Assembly: GCF_002858925.1 (NCBI RefSeq)
Contig: NZ_PJRS01000022.1
Coordinates: 1-64,000, forward strand
Origin: Caulobacter zeae
Lineage (GTDB): Bacteria > Pseudomonadota > Alphaproteobacteria > Caulobacterales > Caulobacteraceae
Length of the DNA: 64,000 nt
Reading direction: 5' to 3'
The translations under genes and the position numbers were made by a program. Of the stretch, positions 34,473 through 44,179 are shown one piece after another (position 1 is the first letter of the stretch; each line of letters begins with the position of its first letter). A model generated the notes under the pieces. It searched no databases and was not told where the DNA came from. It saw only the letters and a list, made by a program, of their open reading frames with translations.

Positions 34473-35014
34473 GCGGCCTCGAGAGCCTCCTCCACGGTGG
34501 CGATGCGGGCGAAGCGCTCGTGCAGCACCAGTTCGGTGCGGGCCTTGATCTCGTCGACGGTAAAGACCCGGCCATGGCGGTCGGTCATGTCGAAGGTCAG
34601 GGTGGCCTCGGTGACGTAGTCGACGGCGAAGCCCAGATCCGAGGCGTGACGGGTGGTGGTCTCGCAGCACTGCTCGGTGCGGATGCCGCTGACGATGACC
34701 CGGCCGATACGGTTCTGGATCAGCCAGACCAGCAGGCCCGTGCCGACCAGGGCGCTGTGGCTGGGCTTGTGGAAGGTGACGTCGGGCGCCAGCGACAGCC
34801 CCTCGACCGTGCGTACGTGACCCGAGGCCAGGCTGAAGATCCCCTCGGCCTCGACGTGCAGGATCTGCACGACCGGCAGGCCCTTGGCCTTGGCCCCATC
34901 GATCAGCGCCTGCTGGCGCTCGAGGTAGGCGCCGGCGATCGCGGGGTCCCACGAAGCCCTCTGGCGAAAGGAGTCCTGGGCGTCGACGACGATCAGGGCG
35001 GTGGCGGCGGACAT
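34469..35014 (-). CDS. isochorismatase-like cysteine hydrolase
   Basis: This 181-residue cytoplasmic hydrolase of the isochorismatase/nicotinamidase superfamily has the expected triad: Asp11 in VVDAQDSF, Lys83 in TFHKPSHSAL and Cys116 in GIRTEQCCETTTRHA. The family cleaves C-N bonds of amides or vinyl ethers; the substrate here is unknown. It is translationally coupled to the GlxA-type regulator downstream. Nothing on the minus strand lies immediately upstream, so this gene leads the pair. Confidence 0.87.
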   Translation of the reverse strand: MSAATALIVVDAQDSFRQRASWDPAIAGAYLERQQALIDGAKAKGLPVVQILHVEAEGIFSLASGHVRTVEGLSLAPDVTFHKPSHSALVGTGLLVWLIQNRIGRVIVSGIRTEQCCETTTRHASDLGFAVDYVTEATLTFDMTDRHGRVFTVDEIKARTELVLHERFARIATVEEALEAA

Positions 35015-35231
35015 ATTCGGTAGCTCCGTGGCGATGAAGATGCCGCAGGCTAGGCCTCGGGTTCAAGCGGGATAAGCGAGGCGACGGACGAAGAACGGAC
35101 AGAAAAAGACATTCATGGTTCAATGCGCTGAAGGCCTTGCCCAGCCCCGAATTCGCAATCACCCCGCCTCATCCCCATATGATGCGCGTGAAGCCCGCCC
35201 TGGACTTTGCCTTCGGCAGGAGCTTCCCCCC

Positions 35232-35420
35232 TTGAGACATCCCTTTCGCGCGCCGGAGTACCGCGCGCTCGCCGCCACGGCCCTGGAGGCCGCCGGCGCA
35301 AGTTCGCTGCCCCACGTCCAGGCCAAGCACGAACAGGCCGCCCGCACGTGGAGCGAACTGGCCGACGCCGAGGACGCCCGCATGGCGGCCCGGGCCCAAA
35401 CGCCGCCGTCGGGCGTTTAG
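35232..35420 (+). CDS. small alpha-helical protein of unknown function
   Basis: This is a 62-residue protein beginning at a TTG with GGAG nine bases upstream. It is helical throughout (PEYRALAATALEAAGASSLP, then HVQAKHEQAARTWSELADAE) and has the look of small helical proteins common in Caulobacter genomes, though I cannot name a family. A longer frame to an ATG at 35115 exists but lacks a binding site and reads like non-coding sequence. It is not secreted. Divergence from the hydrolase gene at 35014 leaves about 217 bases between them, with nothing else I can support. Confidence 0.6.
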   Translation: MRHPFRAPEYRALAATALEAAGASSLPHVQAKHEQAARTWSELADAEDARMAARAQTPPSGV

Positions 35421-35460
35421 GGACGCCGCCCTCACGCTGTCCTCCTTTGGAACCCGCGCC

Positions 35461-36267
35461 ATGCGTCTCTCTATCGACTGTCGCCTGCGCTACGACGTGC
35501 GCGCGCCCACGAGCTTCATCCTGGCGATCCAGGCCGCCGACGGCGCCGATCAGGACGTTCACGACGAGACCATCCTGCTGCCCCCGGGGATCACGGCGGA
35601 TTTCTTCGTCGACGCCTTCGCGGGCAATCGCTTCATCCGCTTCCTGGCCCAGCCCGGACCGCTCGACATCGGCTATGTCGCCGAGGTCGAGCGGCGCTCG
35701 GTCGTCGACCAGCGCGACTTCATCGGCGGCGAGGTGGTCAACGACCTGCCGCTCACGGTGCTGCCCTATCTCAATCCCAGCCGCTACTGCCCGTCCGATC
35801 GCCTGACCGCCTTCGCACGCCAGACCTTCGGGACCCGCCCCCAGGGCCTGGGCCAGGCGCAGGCGATCACCGACTGGATCGCCGCCTCGATCGCCTATGA
35901 GGCCGGAACCAGCAGCGGCGCCACCAGCGCCCTCGACACCCTGGTCGATCGCGTCGGCGTGTGCCGCGACTTCGCCCACCTGGGCGTGACCCTGTGCCGG
36001 GCGCTCGACATGCCCGCGCGCTTCGTTTCCTGCTACGCGCTGGATCTGCGGCCGGCTGACTTCCACGCGGTGTTCCAGGTCTATCTCGGCGGCGCCTGGC
36101 GCACCTTCGACCCGACCCGCCGCGCGCCGCTGGCCGGCCTCGTCCCCATCGGCTTTGGCCGCGACGCCGCCGACGTCGCCTTCGCGGCGACTTTCGGCGA
36201 CGCCCGCTTCGAGGCCAAGTCCATCGCCATCCGGCAGTTGGAAACATCCTCCGCACCCGGAAACTGA
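35461..36267 (+). CDS. transglutaminase-like cysteine protease family protein
   Basis: This 268-residue protein has an N-terminal beta domain (about 1-95) common in bacterial transglutaminase-like proteins and a core with a full Cys-His-Asp triad: Cys168 in DRVGVCRDFAHLG, His202 in DFHAVFQVYL and Asp217 in RTFDPTRRAP. Such proteins may be proteases or amidases; the reaction is not known. No signal peptide is visible, so it is probably cytoplasmic. It lies 40 bases after the small helical protein and 44 bases before an MFS gene, but without overlap. Confidence 0.85.
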   Translation: MRLSIDCRLRYDVRAPTSFILAIQAADGADQDVHDETILLPPGITADFFVDAFAGNRFIRFLAQPGPLDIGYVAEVERRSVVDQRDFIGGEVVNDLPLTVLPYLNPSRYCPSDRLTAFARQTFGTRPQGLGQAQAITDWIAASIAYEAGTSSGATSALDTLVDRVGVCRDFAHLGVTLCRALDMPARFVSCYALDLRPADFHAVFQVYLGGAWRTFDPTRRAPLAGLVPIGFGRDAADVAFAATFGDARFEAKSIAIRQLETSSAPGN

Positions 36268-36311
36268 AATTTCAGTCGCTTTTTCGGACCATCGGGCGTA
36301 GAGGAGCCGCC

Positions 36312-37547
36312 TTGAAGGTTCCCGTCATGCCCATGCCTGCTGCTCCGGCCACGCCGCCGGCGCCCGTCCACAGTTCCCGCGCCCTCTATGTCCTGCTGCT
36401 GGTGGTGTTCATCAACCTGGTCGGGTTCGGCCTGGTGATCCCGCTGCTGCCCTTCTACGCCAAGGCGCTGAACGCCAGCCCCTGGCAGGTGACGGCGCTG
36501 TTCTCGGCCTATTCGCTGGGCCAATTCCTGGCCGAGCCGTTCTGGGGACGCCTGTCCGACCGCATCGGCCGCCGGCCGGTGCTGATCGTCACCATCCTGG
36601 CCAACACCGCCTCCTACGTGGCCCTGGCCTTCGCCCCGACCATCGCGGCGGCCTTCGTCATCCGCTTCCTCAGCGGCGCGGCCAGCGGCAACATCTCGAC
36701 GATCCAGGGCTACATGGCCGACGTCACCCCGCCCGAGAAGCGGGCCGCGCGCATGGGCCTGCTGGGCAGCGCCTTCGGGGCCGGCTTCGTGGTCGGCCCG
36801 GCCCTGGGCGGCCTGCTGGCCCATCCGGACGCCGGACGGCTGGGCTTCCAGCTGCCGTTGCTGGTGGCCGCGGGCCTGGCCGCCACGGCCGCCCTGGGCG
36901 TCTTCCTGTTCGTGGTCGAGAGCCGCGCGCCCCGCAAGGACGCCCCGCCCCCGCCGCCCCGTCGCGAGGCCCTGAAGGCCGCCTTCGCCCATCCGGTGCT
37001 GTCGCGGGTGCTGATGGTCACCTTCGTCTCCACCGCCGCCTTCTCGGGCATGGAGGCCACCTTCGGCCTGTGGACCCAGGCGCGGTTCGACTGGACGCCC
37101 CAGCAGGTGGGCCTGTGCTTCGCCGTCATCGGCGTGGTCGCCTCGCTGGGCCAGGGCGTGCTGACCGGACGCCTGGCCCGTCGATTCGGCGAGCCCAAGG
37201 TGCTGACCGCGGGCCTCTTGATCATCTGCGTCTCGATGGCCTCGACCCCGTTCGTGCCCAGCGCCGCCTACGTGCCGCTGTTCGTGGGCTTCACCGCCTT
37301 TGGCCAGTCGCTGGTGTTCCCGTGCATCGCGGCGCTGATCTCGCGCGCCACCCCGCCCGACCAGCAGGGCGCGATGCTGGGCCTCAACATGGCCAGCGGC
37401 TCTCTGGCGCGGATGAGCGGCCCGATGCTGGCCGGTCCGCTGTTCGGCCTGGCCACCGGCGCGCCCTACTGGGTGGGCGCCCTGCTGACGGTCCCGGCCG
37501 TCGTGCTGGCGGTGACCGTGGGCCGCCGGGCCAAGGCCGCGCCCTGA
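36312..37547 (+). CDS. MFS transporter, TetA-like
   Basis: This 411-residue major facilitator drug-efflux-type carrier has twelve predicted helices. It shows the strong A-motif GRLSDRIGRRPV after helix 2 and the start VVFINLVGFGLVIPLLPFYA, like the DHA1 (TetA-type) group. GSAFGAGFVVGPALGGLL corresponds to the C-motif typical of exporters. It probably extrudes a small molecule in exchange for protons. The start is a TTG with GAGGAG five bases upstream; an ATG five codons later (36327) is the alternative. A weak inverted repeat (37549-37564) follows. Confidence 0.88.
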   Translation: MKVPVMPMPAAPATPPAPVHSSRALYVLLLVVFINLVGFGLVIPLLPFYAKALNASPWQVTALFSAYSLGQFLAEPFWGRLSDRIGRRPVLIVTILANTASYVALAFAPTIAAAFVIRFLSGAASGNISTIQGYMADVTPPEKRAARMGLLGSAFGAGFVVGPALGGLLAHPDAGRLGFQLPLLVAAGLAATAALGVFLFVVESRAPRKDAPPPPPRREALKAAFAHPVLSRVLMVTFVSTAAFSGMEATFGLWTQARFDWTPQQVGLCFAVIGVVASLGQGVLTGRLARRFGEPKVLTAGLLIICVSMASTPFVPSAAYVPLFVGFTAFGQSLVFPCIAALISRATPPDQQGAMLGLNMASGSLARMSGPMLAGPLFGLATGAPYWVGALLTVPAVVLAVTVGRRAKAAP

Positions 37548-37694
37548 TCGGACTTAAGAGTCCGTCGGGCCTTGCTTTTCTCCCGGGGCTCCAGTATTCA
37601 CCCCGCCTTTCCGGAACCGCCTGGCCAATTTGGCATGCCATGGCGGTTCGTCTCGCTATCCAGAGGACGGGGCCGTTAAACGCTCCGACGCGAA

Positions 37695-37895
37695 ATGCCT
37701 AAGCTGAAGACGAAGTCGGGCGCCAAAAAGCGCTTCAAGATCACCGCCACGGGCAAGCTGAAGGCCGGCGTCGCCGGCAAGCGCCACCGCCTGATCGGCC
37801 ACAACGGCAAGTACATCCGCCAAAACCGCGGAACGAAGGTGATGAGCGAGGCTGACGCCAAGACCATCCGTTCGTACCTGCCCTACGGCCTTTAA
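37695..37895 (+). CDS. rpmI: 50S ribosomal protein L35
   Basis: This 66-residue basic protein of the large ribosomal subunit has the family sequence [19 protein letters not shown] and ends in RSYLPYGL. It is followed 15 bases later by rplT, the universal order. In many bacteria infC precedes rpmI directly; here about 5 kb and six other genes lie between them, and rpmI must have its own promoter in the 147 bases after the MFS gene. Confidence 0.98.
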   Translation: MPKLKTKSGAKKRFKITATGKLKAGVAGKRHRLIGHNGKYIRQNRGTKVMSEADAKTIRSYLPYGL

Positions 37896-37910
37896 GAGGA
37901 GCGCTGACAC

Positions 37911-38267
37911 ATGGCTCGCGTTAAACGTGGCGTCGTCGCCCACGCCAAGCACAAGAAGGTTCTTGAACAGGCGAAGGGCTTCTACGGCCGCCGCAAGAAC
38001 ACCATCCGTACGGCCAAGGCCGCGGTCGACAAGGCCGGTCAGTACGCCTACCGCGACCGCAAGGTGCGCAAGCGCGCCTTCCGTTCGCTGTGGATCCAGC
38101 GCATCAACGCCGGCGCCCGCACCGAAGGCTTCACCTACTCGCAATTCATCCACGGCCTGGACGTGGCGGGTATCGTGATCGACCGTAAGGTCCTGGCGGA
38201 CATCGCCGGCAACGACGCCGTTGCGTTCAAGGCCATCGCCGACAAGGTTCGCGCTGCCCTGGCCTAA
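37911..38267 (+). CDS. rplT: 50S ribosomal protein L20
   Basis: This 118-residue protein is needed early in 50S assembly. It has the canonical opening [20 protein letters not shown] and the [11 protein letters not shown] motif. AGAGGAG lies about nine bases before the ATG. It shares a transcript with rpmI and is followed by a strong hairpin before pheS, so part of the ribosomal transcript should stop there. Confidence 0.98.
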   Translation: MARVKRGVVAHAKHKKVLEQAKGFYGRRKNTIRTAKAAVDKAGQYAYRDRKVRKRAFRSLWIQRINAGARTEGFTYSQFIHGLDVAGIVIDRKVLADIAGNDAVAFKAIADKVRAALA

Positions 38268-38304
38268 GGACATCTGAGCCTCACCGCTCACCTATCCTTT
38301 GAAA

Positions 38305-38334
38305 AGCCCTTCGGCGCGAGCCGGAGGGCTTTTT
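38305..38334 (+). terminator. intrinsic terminator between rplT and pheS
   Basis: AGCCCTTCGGC, loop GCGA, GCCGGAGGGCT, then TTTTT. The 11-bp stem has a single G-U pair. I see no Phe-rich leader peptide before it, so it is more likely a plain or partial terminator than a classical pheST attenuator. Confidence 0.93.
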
Positions 38335-38389
38335 GCTGTGCGTTATCCGGTTCCACCAAGCGTCAAAACCGCCTAGACGGATGCCCGTC

Positions 38390-39463
38390 ATGACCGATCT
38401 CAACACCCTCGAATCCGACGTCCTGGCCCAGGTGGCCGGCGCGGCCGACCTTTCAGCGCTCGACGCCGTCCGCGTGGCGGCCGTCGGCAAGACCGGCTCG
38501 ATCTCGGGCCTGCTCAAGACCCTGGGCGCGATGAGCCCCGACGAGCGCAAGGAACGCGGCGCGGCGATCAACGCCCTGCGCGACCGCGTGCAGTCGGCCA
38601 TCACCGAGAAGAAGGCTTCGCTGGAAGCCGCCGAGCTCGACGCGCGCCTCGCCCGCGAGACCCTCGATCTCACCCTGCCCGGCCCCTACCGCCGCAAGGG
38701 CTCCGTCCATCCGACCATGCAGGTCATGGACGAGATGGTCTCGATCTTCGCCGACATGGGCTTCGCCGTCGCCGAAGGTCCCGACATCGAGGACGACTTC
38801 CACAACTTCACGGCCCTGAACTTCCCCGAGAAGCACCCGGCCCGCGAGATGCACGACACCTTCTTCTTCGAGCCGAAGGAAACGGGCGAACGCATGCTGC
38901 TGCGCACGCACACCAGCCCCGTGCAGGTGCGCACCATGGTCTCGCAGAAGCCGCCGATCCGCATCATCGCGCCGGGCCGCACCTATCGCTGCGACAGCGA
39001 CGCCACCCACACGCCGATGTTCCACCAGGTCGAGGGCCTGGTGATCGACAAGGGCATCCACATGGGCCACCTGAAGTGGACCCTGGAGACCTTCATCGCC
39101 CGGTTCTTCGAGACCGACGCGGTGACGACCCAGTTCCGCCCGCACCACTTCCCGTTCACCGAGCCGTCGGCCGAGATGGACGTGCAGTGCGACCGCTCGG
39201 GCGGCGAGATCAAGATCGGTCAGGGCTCCAGCTGGCTCGAGATCCTGGGCTGCGGCATGGTCCACCCGAACGTGCTGCGCGCCTGCGGCATCGATCCGGA
39301 CGAGTACCAGGGCTTCGCCTTCGGCATGGGCGTCGATCGCCTGGGGATGCTGAAGTACGGCATGCCGGACCTGCGCGACATGTTCGCCTCGGACAGCCGC
39401 TGGCTGGCTCACTACGGCTTCTCGGGCTTCGCCGCGCCGAACCCGGCCTCGGGGCTGTCGTGA
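38390..39463 (+). CDS. pheS: phenylalanyl-tRNA synthetase alpha subunit
   Basis: This 357-residue catalytic subunit of the alpha2-beta2 synthetase charges tRNA-Phe. An N-terminal coiled-coil tRNA-binding arm (about 1-95) is followed by the class II core: motif 2 [20 protein letters not shown] and motif 3 [18 protein letters not shown]. The start at ATGACC (38390) gives the usual MTDL-type N-terminus; an ATG three codons earlier is possible. The stop overlaps the next ATG (TGATG), so the small downstream protein is coupled to it. Confidence 0.97.
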   Translation: MTDLNTLESDVLAQVAGAADLSALDAVRVAAVGKTGSISGLLKTLGAMSPDERKERGAAINALRDRVQSAITEKKASLEAAELDARLARETLDLTLPGPYRRKGSVHPTMQVMDEMVSIFADMGFAVAEGPDIEDDFHNFTALNFPEKHPAREMHDTFFFEPKETGERMLLRTHTSPVQVRTMVSQKPPIRIIAPGRTYRCDSDATHTPMFHQVEGLVIDKGIHMGHLKWTLETFIARFFETDAVTTQFRPHHFPFTEPSAEMDVQCDRSGGEIKIGQGSSWLEILGCGMVHPNVLRACGIDPDEYQGFAFGMGVDRLGMLKYGMPDLRDMFASDSRWLAHYGFSGFAAPNPASGLS

Positions 39464-39834
39464 TGAACGCCCCGCGTCCGACCATCGACGGTTCGGCCAA
39501 GGTCTTCGAGAACCTGGAGATCTCGCTGATCGACCTGTTCCGCGCCCAGCTCCAGGGCGGCGTGAACATGGTCAGCGGCCGCACCTTCAAGAACTGCCGC
39601 CTGCACGGGCCGGTGGTGATGCTGGCGCTCGAAGGCGTGACCTTCGACTCGACCAACTTCGGCTTCCACGGCGGAGACATCGCCAACCTCGTGCTGCGCC
39701 CCGCCGGTGAAAAGGTCATCGGCGCCCTACCTTTCAAGGATTGCGCCTTCATCGGCTGCCAGTTCTTCGCGGTCGGCTTCACCGGCCCCGAGACCTTCCT
39801 GCAGCAGATCCTGGCGTTGGAAACCACGCAATGA
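39463..39834 (+). CDS. small protein coupled between pheS and pheT
   Basis: I do not recognise this 123-residue protein. It starts within the pheS stop (TGATG) and ends within the pheT start (ATGA), so all three should be translated in series. The sequence looks like short right-handed beta-helix or pentapeptide-like rungs ([20 protein letters not shown], later [18 protein letters not shown]), with no signal peptide. A pectin-lyase-like or self-standing beta fold is plausible. A role in tRNA-Phe charging is suggested only by position. Confidence 0.85.
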   Translation: MNAPRPTIDGSAKVFENLEISLIDLFRAQLQGGVNMVSGRTFKNCRLHGPVVMLALEGVTFDSTNFGFHGGDIANLVLRPAGEKVIGALPFKDCAFIGCQFFAVGFTGPETFLQQILALETTQ

Positions 39835-42269
39835 AGTTCACCCTTTCCTGGCTCAAGGATCACCTCGACACCGAAGCGACCGCCGCCGAGGTGGTCGCCG
39901 CCATGACCATGGCCGGCCTCGAGGTCGAGCACGTCACCGACCCGGCCGCCAAGCTGGCCGCCTTCAGCGTCGCCAAGATCGTGGAGGCCGTTCAGCACCC
40001 GAACGCCGACCGCCTGCGCGTCTGCCAGGTCGACACCATCGACGGCCGCAAGGAGATCGTCTGCGGCGCCCCGAACGCCCGCGTCGGCCTGACCACCATC
40101 TACGCCCCGATCGGCGCCTACGTGCCCGGCCTGGGCGTCACCCTGGTCGAGAAGCCCGTCCGCGGCGTCGTCTCCAACGGCATGCTGTGCTCGGGTTCGG
40201 AACTGGAGGCCGACGACGGTTCGGAAGGCATTCTCGAGCTGTCCAGCGACCTCGCGGTCGGCACGCCCGCCGCCGTGGCGCTGGGCCTGGAAGCCGTTAT
40301 CGACTTCGAAGTGACCCCCAACCGCCCCGACTGGCTGGGCGTCGCCGGCATCGCCCGCGACCTGGCCGCCGCGGGCCTGGGCAAGCTGAAGGACCTGTCG
40401 ATCGCCCCGGTCCCGGGGACCTTCCCCTGCCCGATCACGGTCGCGGTGGACGGCGAGGCCTGCCCGGTGTTCTCCGGCCGCCTGATCAAGGGCGTCAAGA
40501 ACGGCCCCTCGCCCAAGTGGCTGCAGGACCGCCTGAAGGCCATCGGCATCAATCCGAAGTCGGCCCTGGTCGACATCACCAACTACGTCTCCTACGACCG
40601 CGCCCGGCCGCTGCACGTCTATGACGCGGCCCTGCTGTCGGGATCGAAGATCGTGGCGCGCTTCGGCCATCACGGCGTCCATGGCGACGAGCACCTGATC
40701 GCGCTCGACGGCAAGACCTACGAGCTGACCCCCGCCATGAGCGTCATCGCCGACGCCGAAGGCGAACGTCCGATCGGCATCGGCGGCGTCATGGGCGGCG
40801 AAAGCACCGGCTGCTCGGAAGCCACCGTCGACGTGTTCCTGGAAAGCGCCTGGTTCGAGCCGATCCGCATCGCCCAGACCGGCCGCGACACCGGCATCAA
40901 CAGCGACGCCCAGTACCGCTTCGCCCGCACGGTCGACACCGGCTCGGTGGTTCCGGGCCTGGAGCTGGGCACGAAGCTGATCCTGGAGCTGTGCGGCGGC
41001 GAGGCCTCGGACGTGTTCGTGGCCGGCGAGGCTCCGGCCGCGCCGGGTCCGATCCTGTTCGACCCCGCCTATGTGCAGGGCCTGTCGGGCCTGGACATCG
41101 CCCCCGAGAAGAGCCTGTCGATCCTGCAGGCCCTGGGCTTCAAGATCGAGCCGCCCAAGGATGTGCCGGTCGCCGAGTTCGCCACCCATGCCGAAAGCGT
41201 GGTCTGCGTGACGCCGCCGACCTTCCGTCGCGACGTGCATGGCAAGGCCGACCTCGTCGAAGAAGTGGCCCGCATCGCCGGCTTCGGCGCCCTGCCCTCC
41301 ACGCCGCTGCCGGAAGTTCCACGCGCCGTCGGCGGGATCCTGACCGCCCGCCAGGCCCGCGCCCGCACCGCCCGTCGCGCCCTGGCCGCGGCCGGCTACG
41401 CCGAGGCCGTGACCTGGAGCTTCACCAGCCGCGCCACCGCCCAGCTGTTCGGCGGCGGCGGCGCCGAGCTGGTGCTGGCCAATCCGATCGCCTCGGAACT
41501 GGACTGCATGCGCCCCTCGGTGCTGCCCAACCTGATCGAGGCGGCCGGCCGCAACGCCCGCCACGGCTTCGCCGACGTCGCCCTGTTCGAGGTCGGCCCG
41601 GTGTTCCTGAGCGACGGTCCCAAGGACCAGCGAACGGTGGTGGCCGGCATCCTGGCCCCGCGCCCGCCGCGCGCCTGGGACAAGCGCCCCGCCGAGGACG
41701 TGTTCACGATCAAAACGGACCTGATGAACCTGCTGGAGGAGATCGGCGCGCCGGTGGCCTCGCTGCAGACCGCCCAGGGTTCGGCTTCGGCCTGGTGGCA
41801 TCCCGGTCGCTCGGCCCGCCTGCAGCTGGGCCCCAAGGCCGTCGTCGCCGAGTTCGGCGAACTGCACCCGGCGGTGCTGAAGGCGCTGGACGTGGCCGGC
41901 CCGGTCTACGGTTTCGAGATCGTCCTGGAGGCGATCCCCGAGCCGAAGAAGAAGGCCGTCAAGACCAAGGCGGCGTTCACGCCGTCGGCCCTGATGCCGC
42001 TGACCCGCGACTTCGCCTTCGTGGCCGAAAAGGCCAAGGCGGCCGGCGACCTCGTGAAGGCCGCGGCCGGCGCCGACAAGGCCCTGATCGCCTCGGCCCG
42101 GGTCTTCGATGTCTACGAGGGCCCCGGCGTGCCGGAAGGCTCCAAGTCGGTGGCCATCGAGGTGCTGGTCCAGCCGCGCGAAGCCACCCTGACCGACGCC
42201 GAGATCGAGGCCCTGTCGGCCAAGGTCGTCGCCGCGGTCGAGAAGGCGGGCGGCAAGCTCCGCGCCTAG
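39831..42269 (+). CDS. pheT: phenylalanyl-tRNA synthetase beta subunit
   Basis: This 812-residue beta subunit has an N-terminal OB-fold tRNA-binding domain (about 40-150; [13 protein letters not shown] and [11 protein letters not shown]), the B3/B4 editing module (about 205-385), B5 (about 405-480), a catalytic-like core and a C-terminal anticodon-binding ferredoxin fold (about 715-812). It removes mischarged Tyr-tRNA-Phe. It is the last gene of the pheS operon and ends before a good terminator. Length and domains are normal. Confidence 0.97.
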   Translation: MKFTLSWLKDHLDTEATAAEVVAAMTMAGLEVEHVTDPAAKLAAFSVAKIVEAVQHPNADRLRVCQVDTIDGRKEIVCGAPNARVGLTTIYAPIGAYVPGLGVTLVEKPVRGVVSNGMLCSGSELEADDGSEGILELSSDLAVGTPAAVALGLEAVIDFEVTPNRPDWLGVAGIARDLAAAGLGKLKDLSIAPVPGTFPCPITVAVDGEACPVFSGRLIKGVKNGPSPKWLQDRLKAIGINPKSALVDITNYVSYDRARPLHVYDAALLSGSKIVARFGHHGVHGDEHLIALDGKTYELTPAMSVIADAEGERPIGIGGVMGGESTGCSEATVDVFLESAWFEPIRIAQTGRDTGINSDAQYRFARTVDTGSVVPGLELGTKLILELCGGEASDVFVAGEAPAAPGPILFDPAYVQGLSGLDIAPEKSLSILQALGFKIEPPKDVPVAEFATHAESVVCVTPPTFRRDVHGKADLVEEVARIAGFGALPSTPLPEVPRAVGGILTARQARARTARRALAAAGYAEAVTWSFTSRATAQLFGGGGAELVLANPIASELDCMRPSVLPNLIEAAGRNARHGFADVALFEVGPVFLSDGPKDQRTVVAGILAPRPPRAWDKRPAEDVFTIKTDLMNLLEEIGAPVASLQTAQGSASAWWHPGRSARLQLGPKAVVAEFGELHPAVLKALDVAGPVYGFEIVLEAIPEPKKKAVKTKAAFTPSALMPLTRDFAFVAEKAKAAGDLVKAAAGADKALIASARVFDVYEGPGVPEGSKSVAIEVLVQPREATLTDAEIEALSAKVVAAVEKAGGKLRA

Positions 42270-42300
42270 GCTTGAAGCCACGCGCTTGAACGCCATGTGA

Positions 42301-42342
42301 GGGGCGAAGGTGATGCTGCGCTGCATCCACCTTCGCCCCTTT
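42301..42342 (+). terminator. intrinsic terminator after pheT
   Basis: GGGGCGAAGGTG and CACCTTCGCCCC form a perfect 12-bp stem with a 15-base loop that can itself pair (ATGC with GCAT), followed by TTT. It ends just before the small acetyltransferase start. Confidence 0.82.
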
Positions 42343-42357
42343 CGCGTTTCAGGCCCC

Positions 42358-42630
42358 ATGAGCGACGATCTCTTCAGCCACAACCCCGCCAAGAGCCGCT
42401 ACGAGCTGGAGGTCGACGGCCTGATCGCCTTCGCCGACTACCAGCGCAGCGGCCATCGCCTGGTCATCCCGCACGTGGAGGCCGATCCCGCCCTGCGCGG
42501 CACCGGCGCGGCCGGACGCTTGATGACCAAGGTCGCCGAGGTGGCCCGGGCCGAGGGCATGCGGATCACCCCGCTGTGCTCCTACGCCGCCGCCTGGCTG
42601 CGGCGGAACGACCCCGAACTGATCGCCTGA
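42358..42630 (+). CDS. small GNAT-like acetyltransferase (YjdJ/NATD1 type)
   Basis: This 90-residue protein matches the minimal N-acetyltransferase family. It begins MSDDLFSHNPAKSRYELEVD. The acetyl-CoA loop is VEADPALRGTGAAGRLM and the family ending is ITPLCSYAAAWLRRNDPELI, where Cys and Tyr are typical. The physiological substrate is unknown. Its ATG lies 15 bases after the pheT terminator, so the promoter may overlap the hairpin or some readthrough occurs. Confidence 0.88.
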   Translation: MSDDLFSHNPAKSRYELEVDGLIAFADYQRSGHRLVIPHVEADPALRGTGAAGRLMTKVAEVARAEGMRITPLCSYAAAWLRRNDPELIA

Positions 42631-42802
42631 GCGGCCTCGCCAGGCGGATAGTTTCAGATCGCCGCCCAAACTGGCGCCTCGTGAACGTTTGCAACGCAGC
42701 AAAGCCTTGTCGAGCGTGCGGCTACTCGTGCTAGAACTTTCGTGACGGTCCAGCGCGCCCTGCCGGGAGCCTGCGCGACCGTGAGCGAAGGCTTGGATTT
42801 TC

Positions 42803-43681
42803 ATGGTTGATATCAAGACGGTCGGCGTGATCGGCGCCGGCCAGATGGGTTCGGGCATCGCCCATGTCTGCGCGCTGGGCGGCTATGACGTTCGCCTGCA
42901 CGACATCTCGCGCGAGCGCATCGACGCGGGCCTGGCCCTGATCGAAAAGAACCTCGCCCGCCAAGTGGCGCGCAACATCATCGACCAGGACGCCGCCGAC
43001 GCCGCCCTGGCCCGCATCACCGCCGCCGAGGCCATCGAGACCGTCGGCCAGACCGATCTCGCCATCGAGGCCGCCACCGAGAACGAAGAACTCAAGAAGG
43101 CGATCTTCCGCAGCCTGCAGCCGCACCTGAAGCCCGACACGCTGCTGGCCTCGAACACCTCGTCGATCTCGATCACGCGCCTGGCCTCGACCACCGACCG
43201 GCCCGAGCGTTTCATCGGCTTGCACTTCATGAACCCCGTGCCGCTGATGAAGCTGGTCGAGATCATCCGCGGCATCGCCACGGACGTGCCGACCTACGAG
43301 ACGGCCGTGGCCTTCGCCAAATCGCTGGGCAAGATCACCAGCAACGCCGAAGACTTCCCCGCCTTCATCGTCAACCGCGTGCTGGTGCCGATGATCAACG
43401 AGGCGATCTACACGCTGTACGAGGGCGTCGGCACCGTCGAGGCCATCGACACCGCCATGAAGCTGGGCGCCAACCATCCGATGGGCCCGCTGGAACTGGG
43501 CGACTTCATCGGCCTGGACACCGTGCTGAGCATCATGAACGTGCTCTACGAGGGCCTCGCCGACAGCAAGTACCGCCCCTGCCCGCTGCTGGTGAAGTAT
43601 GTCGAGGCCGGCTGGCTTGGCAAAAAGACCGGCCGCGGCTTCTACGACTACCGCGGCGAGGTCCCGGTCCCGACGCGCTGA
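42803..43681 (+). CDS. 3-hydroxybutyryl-CoA dehydrogenase
   Basis: This 292-residue NAD(P)-dependent enzyme interconverts 3-hydroxybutyryl-CoA and acetoacetyl-CoA in short-chain fatty acid or polyhydroxybutyrate-related metabolism. The Rossmann motif is VGVIGAGQMGSGIAHVCA. The catalytic region shows ASNTSSISITRLA, the signature His in GLHFMNPVPLMKLVEII and Asn in NRVLVPMINEAI. It is soluble and complete. No other beta-oxidation genes are adjacent; the next gene is the broken, convergent toxin gene ten bases on. Confidence 0.95.
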   Translation: MVDIKTVGVIGAGQMGSGIAHVCALGGYDVRLHDISRERIDAGLALIEKNLARQVARNIIDQDAADAALARITAAEAIETVGQTDLAIEAATENEELKKAIFRSLQPHLKPDTLLASNTSSISITRLASTTDRPERFIGLHFMNPVPLMKLVEIIRGIATDVPTYETAVAFAKSLGKITSNAEDFPAFIVNRVLVPMINEAIYTLYEGVGTVEAIDTAMKLGANHPMGPLELGDFIGLDTVLSIMNVLYEGLADSKYRPCPLLVKYVEAGWLGKKTGRGFYDYRGEVPVPTR

Positions 43682-43690
43682 GGCGTCGGG

Positions 43691-44078
43691 CTACCAGAGG
43701 ATCGGAACGTCGTAGGCACGCACCTCCTCGTCTACAGTGGCCAAGAGGAGGTCGCCCCCTCTTCGCCTGCGCGACCAGGATGCGATCCCACGGATCACGA
43801 TGATGGTCGGGTAACGCGGCCGCGGCAGCGCAATCACCCGGTAGAATCGGCAGCCAGGACAGCCCCTGGTCCTGCACCACCTTTTCAAGATCTACTGGCA
43901 TGCGTTCGAGGGACGCTCCACGCGCCCTCAGTCGCTTGTAGAGAACCTCGTATATCGACACCGCGCTGACAAAAATCTCGTTGTTCAGGTCGAGCATTGC
44001 CCCGGCTACCGCGGGCGAAAGCTTCGCTTGATCAGTCAGGCTCCAGATCAGGACGTGGGTATCGATCAGTAGCCGCAT
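43691..44078 (-). pseudogene. frameshifted PIN-domain (VapC-type) toxin
   Basis: The frame begins with a good PIN start (MRLLIDTHVLIWSLTDQAKL) and keeps acidic sites (Asp6, Glu in SAVSIYEVLYKR, Asp in HHRDPWDRILVAQAK). It then loses its frame at a C5 tract (43755-43759; G5 on the coding strand). One G fewer would restore AQAKRGDLLLATVDEEVRAY and the natural end DVPILW. As read, the protein continues into nonsense that overlaps the hydroxybutyryl-CoA dehydrogenase. It is either a true mutation or a homopolymer sequencing error. The partner gene upstream is also shifted, which favours real decay. Confidence 0.78.
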
Positions 44079-44179
44079 TTCAGCCCCCTAAGTCGAGCTG
44101 AAGGCTATCAAACAGGCCCACCTAAGCCCCAAGGATACGCGGGACTTCGCGGGAACCGCTCGGGCTCGTCTGAGCTTCG

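Noticed and set aside
35115..35231. Longer N-terminus for the small protein ending at 35420
   Set aside because: The ATG at 35115 has no ribosome binding site and the extra residues do not look like a protein; the TTG at 35232 has GGAG at good spacing.
38268..38389. Phenylalanine attenuator with leader peptide upstream of pheS
   Set aside because: The hairpin is present, but I find no short frame rich in Phe codons before it, nor an obvious alternative pairing; it is recorded as a simple terminator.
43533..43690. Extended C-terminus of the PIN toxin running into the hydroxybutyryl-CoA dehydrogenase gene
   Set aside because: The tail is Arg/Gly/Pro-rich nonsense created by the frameshift; the true end (DVPILW) lies in another frame at 43691.
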